Positions 12,501 to 22,627 of a stretch of DNA of 64,000 bases are shown piece after piece. This DNA comes from Sarcocystis neurona (lineage: Eukaryota > Apicomplexa > Conoidasida > Eucoccidiorida > Sarcocystidae). Every line of letters begins with the position of its first letter. The stretch's first letter is position 1. The notes below the pieces were generated by a model, which worked only from the letters and a program-made list of their open reading frames with translations, made no database searches and was not told the DNA's origin. The position numbers were made by a program, and so were the translations under genes. The stretch is taken from NCBI GenBank assembly GCA_000727475.1, contig KL647305.1, positions 2,303,255-2,367,254 of the forward strand, read 5' to 3'.

Positions 12501-14569
12501 GAAAGAACACTCGGCGCGCGAGGAAGCAGGACGGCACGCCCCGCGTGAGACAGAATATTTAGTGGCGTACGAGGAGCGATAGTAGACGCCAAGATATGCG
12601 TATTTTCGATCATTGCGTATCTGGAGGTACGCGAGGGTGTTTCGTGTGTGCGTTTTGTGATGTGCACGTGGACGTTAATGCGTAGAAAAGTAGATATGTG
12701 TGATGTTTATAGTGTGCACTCGGTGGGCGCATAGACATTAATTTGTACTCAACTATGTATTTATAGTGTTTGCAGGTGTGTCCATATGCCTGTTGAGTGT
12801 ACGTACACTCAGTAGCATGTGTAGAAATGTGTTTTTATGTCTACCGGTATATACTTGTATGTATGCATACGTATATACCTGTACGCGTGCCCAACCGCTA
12901 GGGTGAAGTAGCTCGGTAACTGTAGTCTTAGTGTTTCTTCTTGTTTTCCTGTGTACTAGGCTTTTCTTGAGTGTCTCTCCTTGCGTGTTTCTCCTGCTTT
13001 TCTTCTCCGCCTCCGTATCCTGGTACTCCCTTGGTCACATATTTGCCATCGGTTTTTTCTTCGTATTCTTTATTTCGTCTGCAGCAATTTTCTGCTGAGA
13101 ACGATCCGCTGCATGAAGCAGAACGAGCAGAAGCTCTAGCGCGCGCACGTGAACTGGAGCGGCAGCGCCAGATGCAGGTATCTCACCTAATTAAACAGGA
13201 AGTAGATTTTTTCGTGTTAAAGGGGGGGGGATATGTCGTTGTGTCAGCAGTGATCCTGAGGTACTTTTTTCTTCTCTGTTTTTAGCTGGGAGGCGTCTTT
13301 TTTTACCGCGTACTCGTTTTGAGATATGCATCTTGGGAAAGTATGGTGGATGCCGTCAGGTGGATAATTATGTAAATGTAGAGCCCTACCCCGTAAGTGA
13401 TGTATTTGCAGACGAACCCTGCCAAAAAGTCGATTTGCCTACTCTGGCATCGACGCCTCCTTCCTGTTGTTGATAAACGGAAAAGCAATAACTACATCTG
13501 CAGATAATGTGTTGTTGATACCCCACATATCGCAGCCTGCGTGAATAGACAACTCCTTTTTTTGAAGTTTTGTCTTTGGCACTGACTACTCCGCTCGCAC
13601 TGGATCGCGGCAATGCTGTCTTCTTGTGTGCATACACATCTTCGTCTTCGCGTATAAGGGTATCCTCCCCTATGTGTCTACCCCGTGTCTCAAAATGCCA
13701 TGTCTTGATGGATCGTTAACCTCACTGTTCTCTGTGTCCGTCTTTGCCTTTCTTCCTCTATCACCGTGTGTAGTACGTTTTGTGTCTCGGCATCTCTTCG
13801 CTTTCCGTTCGTCCTCTGGACATCTGAAGTATGTATGCATACGCACGGATGCATATGTCGTGTATGCATACTTGAGTGCGCGTACGTCGTAAGGATGTGT
13901 GTTTCCGTATTTGCACATTGCACATTACGTGTGCTTTGCTCCATGTGAGTGTGCGTTTCATGATGATGAAAGTCTGTACATTTCTGTGTATACATTTCCA
14001 TTAGTCACTGGTTACGCACCGGCCTTCGGTCTTTGTCCGACACCAGAGTGTTTCTCCCCGTGGTAGCGCTGTGCCTTTCTTTTAGTCTCTTCAGGTGCTT
14101 CTACAAGTATGTCCTGGTCTCCTTTGCGACATTTCTTCCCTCCACGTGTCTTCACCCATGTATCTGTCGCGGGTGTCAGTGATTTTCTGCCGCGCTCTTG
14201 TATATTTCGTCGGTCTCTTTGTTGCGCATTTGGGAAAGTCCAGTAGGCATATTACCCTCAGAGATCAATCCCGTCCACAATTTTCTATGTGGCTCTCGGC
14301 TGCAGTTTGTTCAATCTGCCGCTCCGCAAGATGCTTGTCCCCCACCGTTTCTTGTTTCCCTTTCGTCTGCTGGACCGTCCCTTTTCCCCATAGGGTGTTC
14401 ACGAGCCGGCTTTTTTCTCTCGGTGTTCCCCTCTCCTGTATTCCTTTTATCACGGTATTCATACATTTTTGGCGGTGCTGTTGTAACCTCTTTCTGCATT
14501 GTGCAGGTGCCCGGCATGATGACGCAGTACGAAGCGATGGTGACGGTGCGTGGCGGTGTAGACGACTGA
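402..14569 (+). CDS. XPO1: Exportin-1 (CRM1), C-terminal half, multi-exon gene, 5' end outside window
   Basis: Nuclear export receptor that binds leucine-rich export signals together with RanGTP and carries cargo through the nuclear pore. Exons placed by similarity and phase: 402-600, 1870-1989, 2466-2634, 4276-4642, 6265-6332, 8610-8725, 9217-9311, 10313-10497, 11080-11122 (tentative), 11955-12068, 13085-13177, 14507-14569. Together they give 543 residues, close to the roughly 533 expected from human Ile539 to the end. The first exon encodes the HEAT-repeat region of the export-signal groove, with motifs ASNIMY and [14 protein letters not shown]. The groove residues equivalent to human Ala541, Met545, Lys568, Phe572 and Met583 are kept. 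The leptomycin-reactive cysteine lies just upstream, outside the window. Exons carry no amino-acid repeats although the introns are full of triplets. The product ends in VRGGVDD, unlike the human EEMCD tail. Family assignment is near certain; small-exon edges are less so. Confidence 0.94.
845..1680. repeat. TA/GT/CT microsatellites in XPO1 intron
   Basis: Mixed (TATA)n, (GTAT)n and (CT)n tracts between the first and second recognised exons, for example (TA)n at 1024-1044 and CT-rich stretches around 1456-1480 and 1563-1578. No coding signal on either strand. Confidence 0.8.
1870..1989 (+). CDS. XPO1: XPO1 exon: [11 protein letters not shown] to ACIISAL
   Basis: Acceptor CTGCAG at 1864-1869 and donor GTAAGT at 1990. 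The sequence [12 protein letters not shown]...[14 protein letters not shown] aligns with the human stretch VMPFIDEILNN...HTFYEAVGYMIGA. The G left by the previous exon plus the first two bases AG forms Glu, so the phase is right. One base (C) passes to the next exon. Confidence 0.92.
2050..2345. repeat. CAG-repeat part of an XPO1 intron
   Basis: Imperfect CAG/AGC triplets on the coding strand, between exons ending at 1989 and starting at 2466. This is the one XPO1 intron with CAG rather than CTG orientation on the transcribed-sense strand. Confidence 0.8.
2466..2634 (+). CDS. XPO1: XPO1 exon: [13 protein letters not shown] to LRVNQRVA
   Basis: Acceptor at 2464-2465 (TTTTAAAAG) and donor GTAAGT at 2635. 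Encodes the segment aligned with human QTDQTVQEHLIEKY through LKTNVRACK; the end [14 protein letters not shown] aligns well with QLGSILKTNVRACK. Two bases (AA) are carried over the gap-containing intron and are completed to Lys by the next exon. Confidence 0.88.
2646..3640. repeat. CTCCTGCTG/CTGCTG array interrupted by assembly gap
   Basis: Both sides of the N run consist of the same hexamer and 9-mer family (CTCCTG, TTGCTG), suggesting one collapsed or unsequenced triplet array. Its true length is unknown. Confidence 0.85.
2803..3368. other. Assembly gap (566 N)
   Basis: A run of N inside the XPO1 intron between exons ending at 2634 and starting at 4276. No exon is needed to fill it, because the exportin protein is continuous across it in phase. 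Confidence 0.99.
3800..4185. repeat. CTTCTGCTT-type triplet array
   Basis: Degenerate CTTCTG/CTTCTC repeats on the plus strand, continuing the CTG array with more pyrimidine. Six-frame open frames here (Ser/Phe/Cys-rich plus, Glu/Arg/Lys-rich minus) are repeat artefacts within the intron. Confidence 0.8.
4276..4642 (+). CDS. XPO1: XPO1 exon: largest exon in the window
   Basis: Acceptor CGCACAG ending at 4275 and donor GTAAGA at 4643. Encodes [20 protein letters not shown], then [20 protein letters not shown] and [20 protein letters not shown], matching the human IQLGRIYLDMLNVY, MRTVKRETLKLISGWV and PLLDAVLIDYQRNVP segments. It ends on a complete codon (Arg). The intron in front contains the 566-base N run. 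Confidence 0.94.
4925..5495. repeat. CTCTGTCTC minisatellite in XPO1 intron
   Basis: About 570 bases of nearly pure pyrimidine built from GTCTCTGTCTC, CATCTGTCTC and CTATCTGTCTC variants. All frames are open as Ser/Leu/Val runs, so the long open frames across it mean nothing. Purine-pyrimidine strand asymmetry is extreme. Confidence 0.9.
5580..6110. repeat. TATATG/TACATA microsatellite cluster
   Basis: Alternating TA-rich dinucleotide tracts with TGTATATG-like motifs, in the intron before exon 6265-6332. No coding evidence. Confidence 0.75.
6265..6332 (+). CDS. XPO1: XPO1 small exon: [20 protein letters not shown]
   Basis: Acceptor CTGCTGCAG ending at 6264 and donor GTAAAC at 6333. The 68 bases read [20 protein letters not shown], matching human IPQIFDAVFECTLNMINKDF. 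Starts in phase 0 after the preceding exon and leaves AG, completed to Ser by the next exon. Confidence 0.92.
6523..7240. repeat. Interspersed array with core GGAGGTCATTCTCTC
   Basis: About fourteen copies of the core GGAGGTCATTCTCTC or close variants begin at about 6523, 6593, 6619, 6671, 6742 (degenerate), 6775, 6809, 6851, 6907, 6973, 7017, 7113, 7183 and 7225. They are separated by variable (CT)n and (TA)n runs of about 25-95 bases. The cores are much better kept than the spacers. Confidence 0.85.
7650..8600. repeat. CTG-rich XPO1 intron
   Basis: Dense imperfect CTG triplets on the coding strand up to the acceptor at 8609. Hydrophobic open frames on the plus strand and Gln/Ser/Arg frames on the minus strand are repeat translations. 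Confidence 0.8.
8610..8725 (+). CDS. XPO1: XPO1 exon: [20 protein letters not shown]
   Basis: Acceptor CTGCCGCAG ending at 8609 and donor GTAGGG at 8726. [20 protein letters not shown] and [15 protein letters not shown] match human YPEHRTNFFLLLQAVNSHCF and LAIPPTQFKLVLDSI. CTG-repeat introns lie on both sides, so the open frame extends far beyond the true exon. Confidence 0.94.
8735..9205. repeat. CTG-rich XPO1 intron
   Basis: Imperfect CTG and TTG triplets fill the intron between exons 8610-8725 and 9217-9311. No independent gene is supported. Confidence 0.8.
9217..9311 (+). CDS. XPO1: XPO1 exon: [20 protein letters not shown]
   Basis: Acceptor GTGCTGCAG ending at 9216 and donor GTAAGA at 9312. 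[20 protein letters not shown] matches human WAFKHTMRNVADTGLQILFT. The G carried from the previous exon gives Val before Trp. The exon ends on a complete codon (Asp). Confidence 0.94.
9605..10285. repeat. TA/GT microsatellites in XPO1 intron
   Basis: Mixed (TA)n, (GTAT)n and (CACA)n tracts up to the acceptor at 10312. Similar tracts recur at 10545-10700 and 11310-11350. No exon found inside. Confidence 0.7.
10313..10497 (+). CDS. XPO1: XPO1 exon: [20 protein letters not shown]
   Basis: Acceptor GCGTGCAG ending at 10312 and donor GTAAGT at 10498. It encodes a helix pair matching human QSFYQTYFCDILQHIFSVVT and ASILAYMFNLVEEGK; readable motifs are [10 protein letters not shown] and [18 protein letters not shown]. 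An alternative AG at 10279-10280 gives the wrong phase. Two bases (AT) pass on. Confidence 0.9.
11080..11122 (+). CDS. XPO1: XPO1 tentative micro-exon: [14 protein letters not shown]
   Basis: Acceptor GTACAG ending at 11079 and possible donor GTAGTT at 11123. The 43 bases read (I)[14 protein letters not shown], which lines up with human VNNQIFLQEYVANLL, the piece otherwise missing between neighbouring exons. The phase fits on both sides. The donor is weak and about six residues remain unaccounted for, so the edges may be wrong. Confidence 0.4.
11955..12068 (+). CDS. XPO1: XPO1 exon: [16 protein letters not shown] to DFLISIK
   Basis: Encodes [16 protein letters not shown] and [14 protein letters not shown], matching human DAQVKLFVTGLFSL and AFKEHLRDFLVQIK. 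Two acceptors are possible: TTTTCAG ending at 11954 (chosen because its phase fits) or CCGCAG ending at 11947, which would add Phe-Gln. Donor GTATAG at 12069. A minus-strand open frame across this exon is a shadow. Confidence 0.88.
13085..13177 (+). CDS. XPO1: XPO1 exon: [20 protein letters not shown]
   Basis: Acceptor TCTGCAG ending at 13084 and donor GTATCT at 13178. [20 protein letters not shown] and ELERQRQMQ match human EFAGEDTSDLFLEEREIALR and EEKHKRQMS, the C-terminal acidic helix region. Phase 0 at both ends. Confidence 0.92.
14507..14569 (+). CDS. XPO1: XPO1 terminal exon with stop codon
   Basis: Acceptor TTGTGCAG ending at 14506. Reads [20 protein letters not shown] and TGA at 14567-14569. 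VPG continues the conserved RQM-x-VPG motif of exportin-1; the rest of the tail is divergent. It lies after a 1.3 kb intron and would be easily missed by gene finders. Confidence 0.88.
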   Translation: MPGMMTQYEAMVTVRGGVDD

Positions 14570-17500
14570 CATGTGAAGGTGGCCAAGGGATTTTTAAAAT
14601 TGTATTTTGTGCTCCATCGTCGTGGTTCCGTTCTATGTTGGCCCATAATCGCACATGTTCCGCAGTTACGTGTTGCGGATAATTCTTCTTCGATAGTTTT
14701 CACGTTTTTCAGGTGCTTTGCAGCCGGTGGCGTGCTCGCGCGCGGCCGCTCCGGGGTGTCGCCGGTACGCGCTGCCGGCGTGCACGGGAATGTAGCCGTG
14801 CACCTTCGTCTCTCAGTTTACGCTGATCCTTTTCATAGTTCCGAACATGTCTTGTCGCTTGTAAATAATTTTCTCTTGTCTGCGTACTCACTTTTTTTAA
14901 CTCCTCAAATCTGCCTTGTAGAATACTGCCTTCACCGTTTCGGTGTAGTTCTCTCACTTCTGTATTATTCACTTCGACACATCCGCGCAGTTAATGCAAG
15001 TCTTCCGCGCCCCCATTTCCTGAATGACACCGGTGATGACTCCGGTGTGTGCCGCAGTGTGGATAACGTATCTTAAGATATCTTCACGTACGCTATGTAC
15101 ACGTCCGCGCGTACACGTAAGGCATGAAGGCGTCTGAGCATGTACAGTAATGTCTACTCGAGCTGCATTTCTGCCCTATCACTGGGAAGGGGTTGCCGTC
15201 CGCGTGTATACGTGTGTTTGTGTGTATGTGTGACTGTGCTATTTTCGCACTTTAGAGGACAGAGTTTATGTGTTTCGCCAGCAGTGTCCGCTGTCTCCAG
15301 GTCACATGATGTGGAACTTTCGCTGCCTGTAGGACCCAATGTCGCTGCGAAGGGGGCGTTGACCTGCGTAAAGCAGCGTGTGGTCGTCTACGCACAGCGT
15401 TGCGGCTCCTGTTGCTACTGCTCCCTTTCTTGGTGCTCACAGCTCTCAGAGGAGAAATTTTGTCGGTTTAGCTCGTCTAAGTGTCTGTAAGTGGCAGGTT
15501 GCCGCAGGCGGAGTGTGGTAGTCAATCTGACGAGGCCGTTGCTGTAGTGAAGCAAGTATCTTCGACGTTACAACAGCAGCACCACATACAAAGGGAAGTC
15601 GACCTCGGATAGAAATGCATGAACACACTTTTCGATATTCTGGGAATCAGTGAAATATACCCACGAAAGAGCTGGATGATCACCTGGTTGAGTAGAGTGA
15701 CAAGTTCGGAGAGCAAATAGTTCCTTTTTTAGATTCTGCCTATACACACACCCGCAGCGCATCCTTAACTGTAGTAACTATTCGGCGTTATAAGAGAGCA
15801 TCTGCATATTTTCACTTTTGGGTTCGGAGGACGCAGCTGGTATAACGGGTTGTAGATCTCTCTAAACTGACACGACACGCTTGTTAATACTACTTGGCTC
15901 TTTTAGGGCCCAAATAACACGGCAACGCCAAACCCGCGTGATACAGTCAGCTGGAGTATATTGTGAATGTCGCAACTACACTGTAATACTAATTCCTGCT
16001 GGCAAGCGTGGAACGCCCAGGGAGAGTCCACGAATTACTTGCAGGGTGCAGGGTTGCCGCATTTCCACACCTTCTTTCAAGTATAACATAGGCAATAATC
16101 GTCTCAACCTCCGCTGGCATGGTGTCACGCCCGTATTCGCCACAATGACGAACGGCGTACCAACTGCAGCTGAAGTTCCATCGTAGCCACCAAGAATGCA
16201 TGGTTACCGGACACAAGAAGCTAGGAGGGAGATGACAGAACTGCGAAAGTTGACCAGCAGTCGAAGTTCGGTAGTGCGCATCTTTCCTATGTAATAACGA
16301 CCCCATCAGCGACAGACGAGCGGCACCCTCTTCAGGTAAACGTTTAGGATTCAACAGCTGAGCCATCTGCTGTATTTCAGTATAGACACACGTATGTATG
16401 TAAATATGTATACATACATAGACACGTGGAGGTAATTGATGGAGTGGTTCTTTTCTCTCTCAAAGCAGCCTGCCCAAGCTAAAGAACCGTGCAGAGGTTC
16501 TGAGGTGGTCTTCACAGGCACACACTCCGCTGCTGTAGAGGAATGTCACTTAAATAATAGTAAAGCGACAGTGTCCGACCGGCAGGATGGCGTGGCCGTC
16601 GGGAAAGGATCCACGCGTCCACGCACGATCGATATACCGGAGACGCACTGGTAGCTGCTTACATTTGTGATCTGAATTGCTGATGGAAGTGCATAGGTCT
16701 CCATATTTGTATGTATAAATATATATAGACAATCCTGGGCACGTGAGGGCTAGTGCGTGCGTCCACACAAGCTCACGACGAAACCCGGCACGCGCTCAGT
16801 GAAGTCTTACACATTTCGCACCACAGCTGATCCTTCCGGCGGTAACTTCCTTCACTGATACACTTCTTCTGTTCAGGCAGAAAAAGTCTTTAGTCAGACT
16901 TCAGAAAATGCAGTCTCTGTTTAGAAAAACATGTACGGCGCAGTCCCTCTTTCATCCCGTATGCAACTGGGTCGCTACGCAACGTTCTGTCTGTTTTGTG
17001 TAAGTGTTGACTGTCTAGCCGCTTCGAGATACGTTCGTTATCGGGTGTGTGCAATTCCCATAATACACTAGGGTTCGCGCGTGTGCAAACAACATACAGG
17101 CATCCACGTGTATGGAAACCGTGGTAGTAGTAAGTAGTTGTCATGTGTACACGTGGACATCTGTCAGATCCATACAGTTTTCTGCTGGCAATACGCTGCC
17201 TCTAGGAATACGCTGTAAACACTCTATTCGCCGGGAGTACCTGGCGCCTATATCCCTCCTCTGTAGACAACACAGCTGCCTCCCACGTTGGCACACTCAT
17301 TTCATTGTAAATCGACTTTACGCGTGTCTGGAAATGTGAATTTCAAAACACATGTGTCTGTCTGACTTGGTGCATGAAACTCTGTCCGACCAGAGGGCAT
17401 CACAGACGATGCTGATGGATACGACCTGTGGGCACTCTTCTCCCTGCTTCAGACGTATGTATGTATACATATTTGTATACAACAGATATAAGTGAACAGG

Positions 17501-20500
17501 TGGCCGTGAACTGTGTGCAAGCGCCCACAATTACAACGTTCTGTGACACGTATACCCCACCAGCACGTGCCTACTACGTAGTAGCGGTCGGTCACCTGCA
17601 TGTAAACCTGCACAGAAAATATTTGTATTTGTGGGCGCAGTCCTAAGAAACACGTAGGAAGGAGAGTGATAAACGCACAAATGTACACGGCAATATACTG
17701 CTGTATTCTTCACACAGACAAGCTATGGTGGCACTGCAGGTCTTTTTTTCTAGATTACAGATATTCTTCGCGTCTGTCTGGTTTCACCTACATTCACGTA
17801 ACTTATTCCAATTTCGGAGTTTCATGTGTATTTGCCGGCGTGTAGTTTCTGCACCGTGATGCGCCAAATACTTCGTTCGCCCTCCTGGTGTCCTAGACAT
17901 TTAGCGCTGGTGTCCGATCTCTCTGTCACTTGTGTGTATGGATTTGCTACGAATGAACGAGTGCATGCACACGAGAAAGTGCGTGCGTATACATGTCACT
18001 TTAAATTGTTTCCTGCTAGGTGCCACGCATTGTTCAGTGGTCACGTGAAAGGAAATAGTTCCCTGTGCTTAGTGATGAATGCAGCCACGTGCCAAGCAAT
18101 GGTCAGCAGTCACGTGAAAGGAATTAGTTCCCTGTGTTTAGTAATGTTCAGTGGTCATGTGGAAGGAAATAGTTCCCTGTGTTTAGTGATGAATGCAGCC
18201 AAGTGCCAAGCAATGTTCAGCGGTCACGTGAAAGGAATTAGTTCCCTGTGTTTAGTAATGAATGCAATCCTTCGTGAAGAAGTATGCGGCTACATGCAAC
18301 TCTGTGACAGCGGGGCTGCACCGTCTCAAGGGTGGTGGAGAGTAAAGCTCGCGAGTAACTCGTTTGAGGACTCCAGTGAAGTAGGAAGCTCGCGTGACCG
18401 CATGTCGTACGAATAAAACGGCTTGCAGTCGACGTGTAGCACAAACGATCCGTAGGAATAGACACGTATACCAATGTAAAGCCTCTGGTATGTGTCCTCC
18501 TCACTCTTGCAAAGTGGCGAAGATGCAGAAGCGCAACAGGAGTGAACGCGGCCGATATGTAGCAGCGACATGCGTTACTAAAATATTCGCCACGCGTACA
18601 ACACGTACCCCGATGCATATATATCCTCATCGTGTGGGTTTGTGTAGTCTGTGCTGGGAGCCGCGTGGCGTTTCTCTGAAAGAATGGTAACAGCGACAAG
18701 TGTTAGCCCCACCAACCTGCACGTGTGCGTATATTGCGCGATTTCAGACTGTCTTTTACCGTCAGTGTGTGCCTCTGACGTCTTTGTAGTTACCAATTTC
18801 GGAGAATCGCTCCACACGCTAGAAGGGAGACGGTTATGAACGACCATATAATATGATTGAGATACTTGCGTTCCAACAAGGGGCAAGTATAGTGTATCAC
18901 GCGTGACTCTAATGAGTGGTTGTCGCAAGTGCGAAATCTCTTGATTTTTATGAGAAGCGGCAGAGTGGATGAGACTGGTGCTGCAGCTGTTTACGGGCTT
19001 ACCACCAGGAAAGTGTGTGCCTTCCACATTCCTTCTATCGAATACCGGATCCAACGCTTCTCATTTCCAGTGCTGCACACTAGCTTGCAAATTAAATTGC
19101 GCGTTGTTTGCTTTGAAAGGGGATATAGCGGTGTTCTGTCCTTACGAAGCGTTCTTATGCTCTAGAAACTGCCGCTTGGTCCTGCTACGCGTGAGTCATC
19201 AGGTAACACGCCACTCTGAAGACTTCGCTACGTAGGCAACGAGCGCTCTTGTGATGTCGCTACATGTACACAGCAAAGTGCTCATGTTTTGGCATGTTGC
19301 GTAGAACGGCCGCTTCTCCGTCTCAGGGATGCTGGCGCACTGCTTTTCATTCTCCATGAACTACACATAGCGCTGATGAAAGACAGGTTTGCCGTCTTCG
19401 CGCACCACACAGAAGAAAATGCGTTGCCTTGATACCTAACGCAGTATGCAGCAGAGCCTTCTTGCCTTATATTTTACGCAGAGAAGACGTGATGCGCTAC
19501 TGGGTCTAGTTACGCAAAGTTTGGTGCTGCCGTGCTCTCGGGGGGATACTAAGAAGCAGATGAGGCACGACTCGTACTTTTCCACGGCTGTTCCTTTGCA
19601 GCTGCTGCTCGGATGTCTCGACCGTAGATATACCAGCGTCTGCGATGCTCTTCAATTTGCTCGCCGTGTCGTCACGCTAGAACGTCGTGCCCGTTCTTTG
19701 ATCGGACCTGCACAAAAAGGTTCTTAAGCTACTTCTGCATGGGTCGCAGAGGATGCTACGTGTGGTGATTTGCTTGTCAACACGTCTCTTCCTCGACAGC
19801 AGAGGTGCTGCGCTGCCGTTCCTACGGAGAAATCAGCAGAGTGCATATCGTTTTGGTCAGGAGTCCTGCTCTGTACAGGGCAGAGCGCGATTTCCTGTGA
19901 TCAGAAGTCCCGCGATGTGTGCTGCTTTGCTGCTGCCTTCCCTTTGCGTTAAGAAAAAACTACCATATACATTTATGGAGCTGCTATTCGCGTCGCACAT
20001 AGAGATGAGCGCCGCAGCCCCGTGTGGTACCTACTTTCTTGCTGCCTTCCTGCTCCGCATGGGAGAAATTATCATATAAACCCGTATAATTTATATTTAT
20101 GGAACCCACATAGCCACGCGTAGCTGTTCCAGCTGCATTTGCAAGCGCAGAAGCGGCTACAGCTGAAAATTGTCCCTTTCTGTGATATTTCTTCCACAGC
20201 AGGAAGGCTGCTGGAAGCGTGAACAGGCGGGAGCAGCTCTGCACATCTTTACCTTTCGACTGGAAATGCATGCGACTTTTCTTCAAGAGCAACTACAGGG
20301 AGCTGTGCCGTGTAGAGTAGAATTCACAAATACAAACTTCTACCCGATACAAATCGACACTTCCTAGTCGACTTTTCCATCCTCGCTGCAGAACATGCAC
20401 ATGCACGCTTATAATTTCATACAGACATGTACATGCGTGGGCACGTAGGTACTTGCATTCATACAAACACTCGTATACCCGGACGCTTGCAAGCACGTAG

Positions 20501-22627
20501 GCGTGCGATTGTAGAACGTACATCCTCACACAACAACACGTAACCATATACGTGCGTATCTACGTGTATCACAGTACATACAACCACTAATTTTACGGCA
20601 AACGTGACTTCTGTTAGACACATATTACCGGCACAAACATGAAAAACACCCCCCCCCTGCATTGTTCGGCCGCCTATCCGTTTTCCACACATACTCTCCG
20701 TCACTTTTTCTTTCTCCTCTCTACGTTCACACACACTCGCCCTGCGCTCCAAGCGAATGTCAGGTTAATGCCACCCATCCCGAACCGCACAGAAGCGTCT
20801 CCAAACACACCTCTAGTGTTGTTCTTGCCTCTGTAAAAGTAGCTGCGGGCAGGAAAAGGACCCTCTATCCTTCTTTTCGCAAAAAGGTCGTTTGTGGTGT
20901 CTATACAGCGGAATGCCGCAGGTGCATTAGGACTGTTTCCTGCCCAGGCACTATGCGTTTCAAGAACTTCATTCCTTATCTCGAAGAACGCAATTTCTTT
21001 GTCGAGAACTCGAGAACGCGAAAATGTACCCTTTTTCCTTGGGGTCAGTACAAACAAATTGTTTCTCTCTCTTTCCACGTGATGGAAGCGGATCTCTGCC
21101 ATTTGCTCTCTTGCCAGATGGGTTTCTCTCTTCGACCTACAAGAGAGGTGTCCAGCAGAAAGTTGGCGTCGCCAATTCTTTACTTCTTCATTCGTGAGCA
21201 CGCAGACACGACAAAGACACGTGCACGCGAGTGGCTACCAAACAATAAAAAGCCGACTCTCTATACAAACCCACTGCCACCTATACACCGATTCACCAGA
21301 CGAACAAATGCTCCCCCGTGCTTGGTCGGCCCCAATTTTTCACATATATAAGCACACCCACATTTGCCTTTGATCTCAGCAGCATCTAAGCGAATATGTG
21401 GGGCTGCTCGCGCAGCACAGACAGAGAGACAAAACAACAGACGGAGACCAGAAGTGGAATATGCCGGGTTCACCCCCTGTAAGGCGGACGCACACAGGCA
21501 TGCACGCTTGGCTCTGCATGCGCAGATTTAGAGGGACAACGATTGAACAGAGACAGGCTCTCGGGGTAACGCGGAAAGAATCATTTTGACCACGCCTTTG
21601 CCCGAGAAATACTCTCACTCCGGCAGGATCATGTCACCACATGACTCTGGCGTCTCCCTTCTCATATGCATTCGCACATCGACTCACGCCGGACGACGCA
21701 CCGCCAAACTACATTTTTCAGCAACCCTTCCGAGATACAGAGATAGCAACAAATAGACTGAGACACAGACACAAGTGAATACATATCTTCGCGTATATAC
21801 GACAGATGCACATATATCTGAGCACTAAAAGCACAAACATACATATATGTGTATATATTTATATATTAGATGCTACTGTACAAGGGAACACATACGCGTG
21901 AATAACGCGAATAGTTGTATAAACATGCCTCTGTATACTCTGTTGCGATCCGGACGCTCCTCTCACAAAGGTGGACGCATCATTTGCATCTTCTTTACAC
22001 AGAAGATTCTGCTCCAGCCTCGTTCCTTGTTACGGGCAGGTGGAGTTACGAGCAGCTGTAGTAACATGTCAAGAGAAAGGTCCGCAATATCGATGACATC
22101 GCAAGGACCTGGGTTCAAAACACGTCTGCGTATACGTGTGCGAAGGGAGCGACACCCATACAACGCACCATTCTCTCTCTCCGTATATATATATATGTCT
22201 TCATTTGTAGAAAGCCCTTCATGCACAGGTATAGATATATATACATGTCGAGGTGGGCAGGATGATAAAGACACACATATATATAAGAATTCTTCAGAAG
22301 CGTTGCACCGCTCTGTCGCACGAATTTTTCTTTCTTCTGGGTCCCTTGGAAGAAAAGCAAAAGACATAAAACTGCTTCTGCCTCCCTATCTATCTCATGT
22401 ATATGTATATATATATATTTATATTTGTAATACGCGCATGCATTTGCACGTATACATATGCGAATAAATGACGTGGACAGGAACCCAAGCGCTTCTGGTC
22501 GCTGACTTGCTGCCCGAACCTAGCCTGCATACAACTAGCTGTCCACAACTTGGTACATATATATATATATAGAAAGAAAGAATGGAGGGGAGAAATTCAA
22601 AAATGTAGACGCAGTGTGAAGTAAAAT
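14570..22627. other. Repeat-poor intergenic region, no convincing gene
   Basis: About 8 kb with few triplet repeats between the XPO1 stop and the 3' end of the giant minus-strand gene. Open frames are short and unrelated to families I know. The longest are 17826-18416 (+, contains an in-frame repeat) and 20662-21351 (+) overlapping 20701-21201 (-). Both of the latter have balanced composition, but neither shows motifs, splice partners or a strong start context. TA-rich tracts appear at 21840-21870, 22180-22260 and 22395-22425. The 3' ends of XPO1 and the minus gene converge here. Confidence 0.7.
18031..18262 (+). repeat. 69/45-base higher-order tandem repeat, frame-preserving
   Basis: The core TCACGTGAAAGGAA-TAGTTCCCTGTG recurs at 18041, 18110, 18155 and 18224, so spacings are 69, 45 and 69 bases. 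This is a 114-base pair of units with an alternating GGAAAT/GGAATT variant. Every spacing is a multiple of three. In the plus frame starting at 17826 each unit reads HVKG(N/I)SSLCLVM, the longer ones followed by NAA-CQAM. A function is unknown; it could be noncoding. Confidence 0.85.

Noticed and set aside
20662..21351. 229-codon plus-strand open frame
   Set aside because: Balanced composition, but overlapped by a comparable minus-strand frame (20701-21201), with no motif, family or splice support. Left as intergenic.
22085..22140. tRNA-like B-box (GGGTTCAAA)
   Set aside because: The last box positions do not fit, and no matching T-arm, D-arm or acceptor stem could be formed around it.
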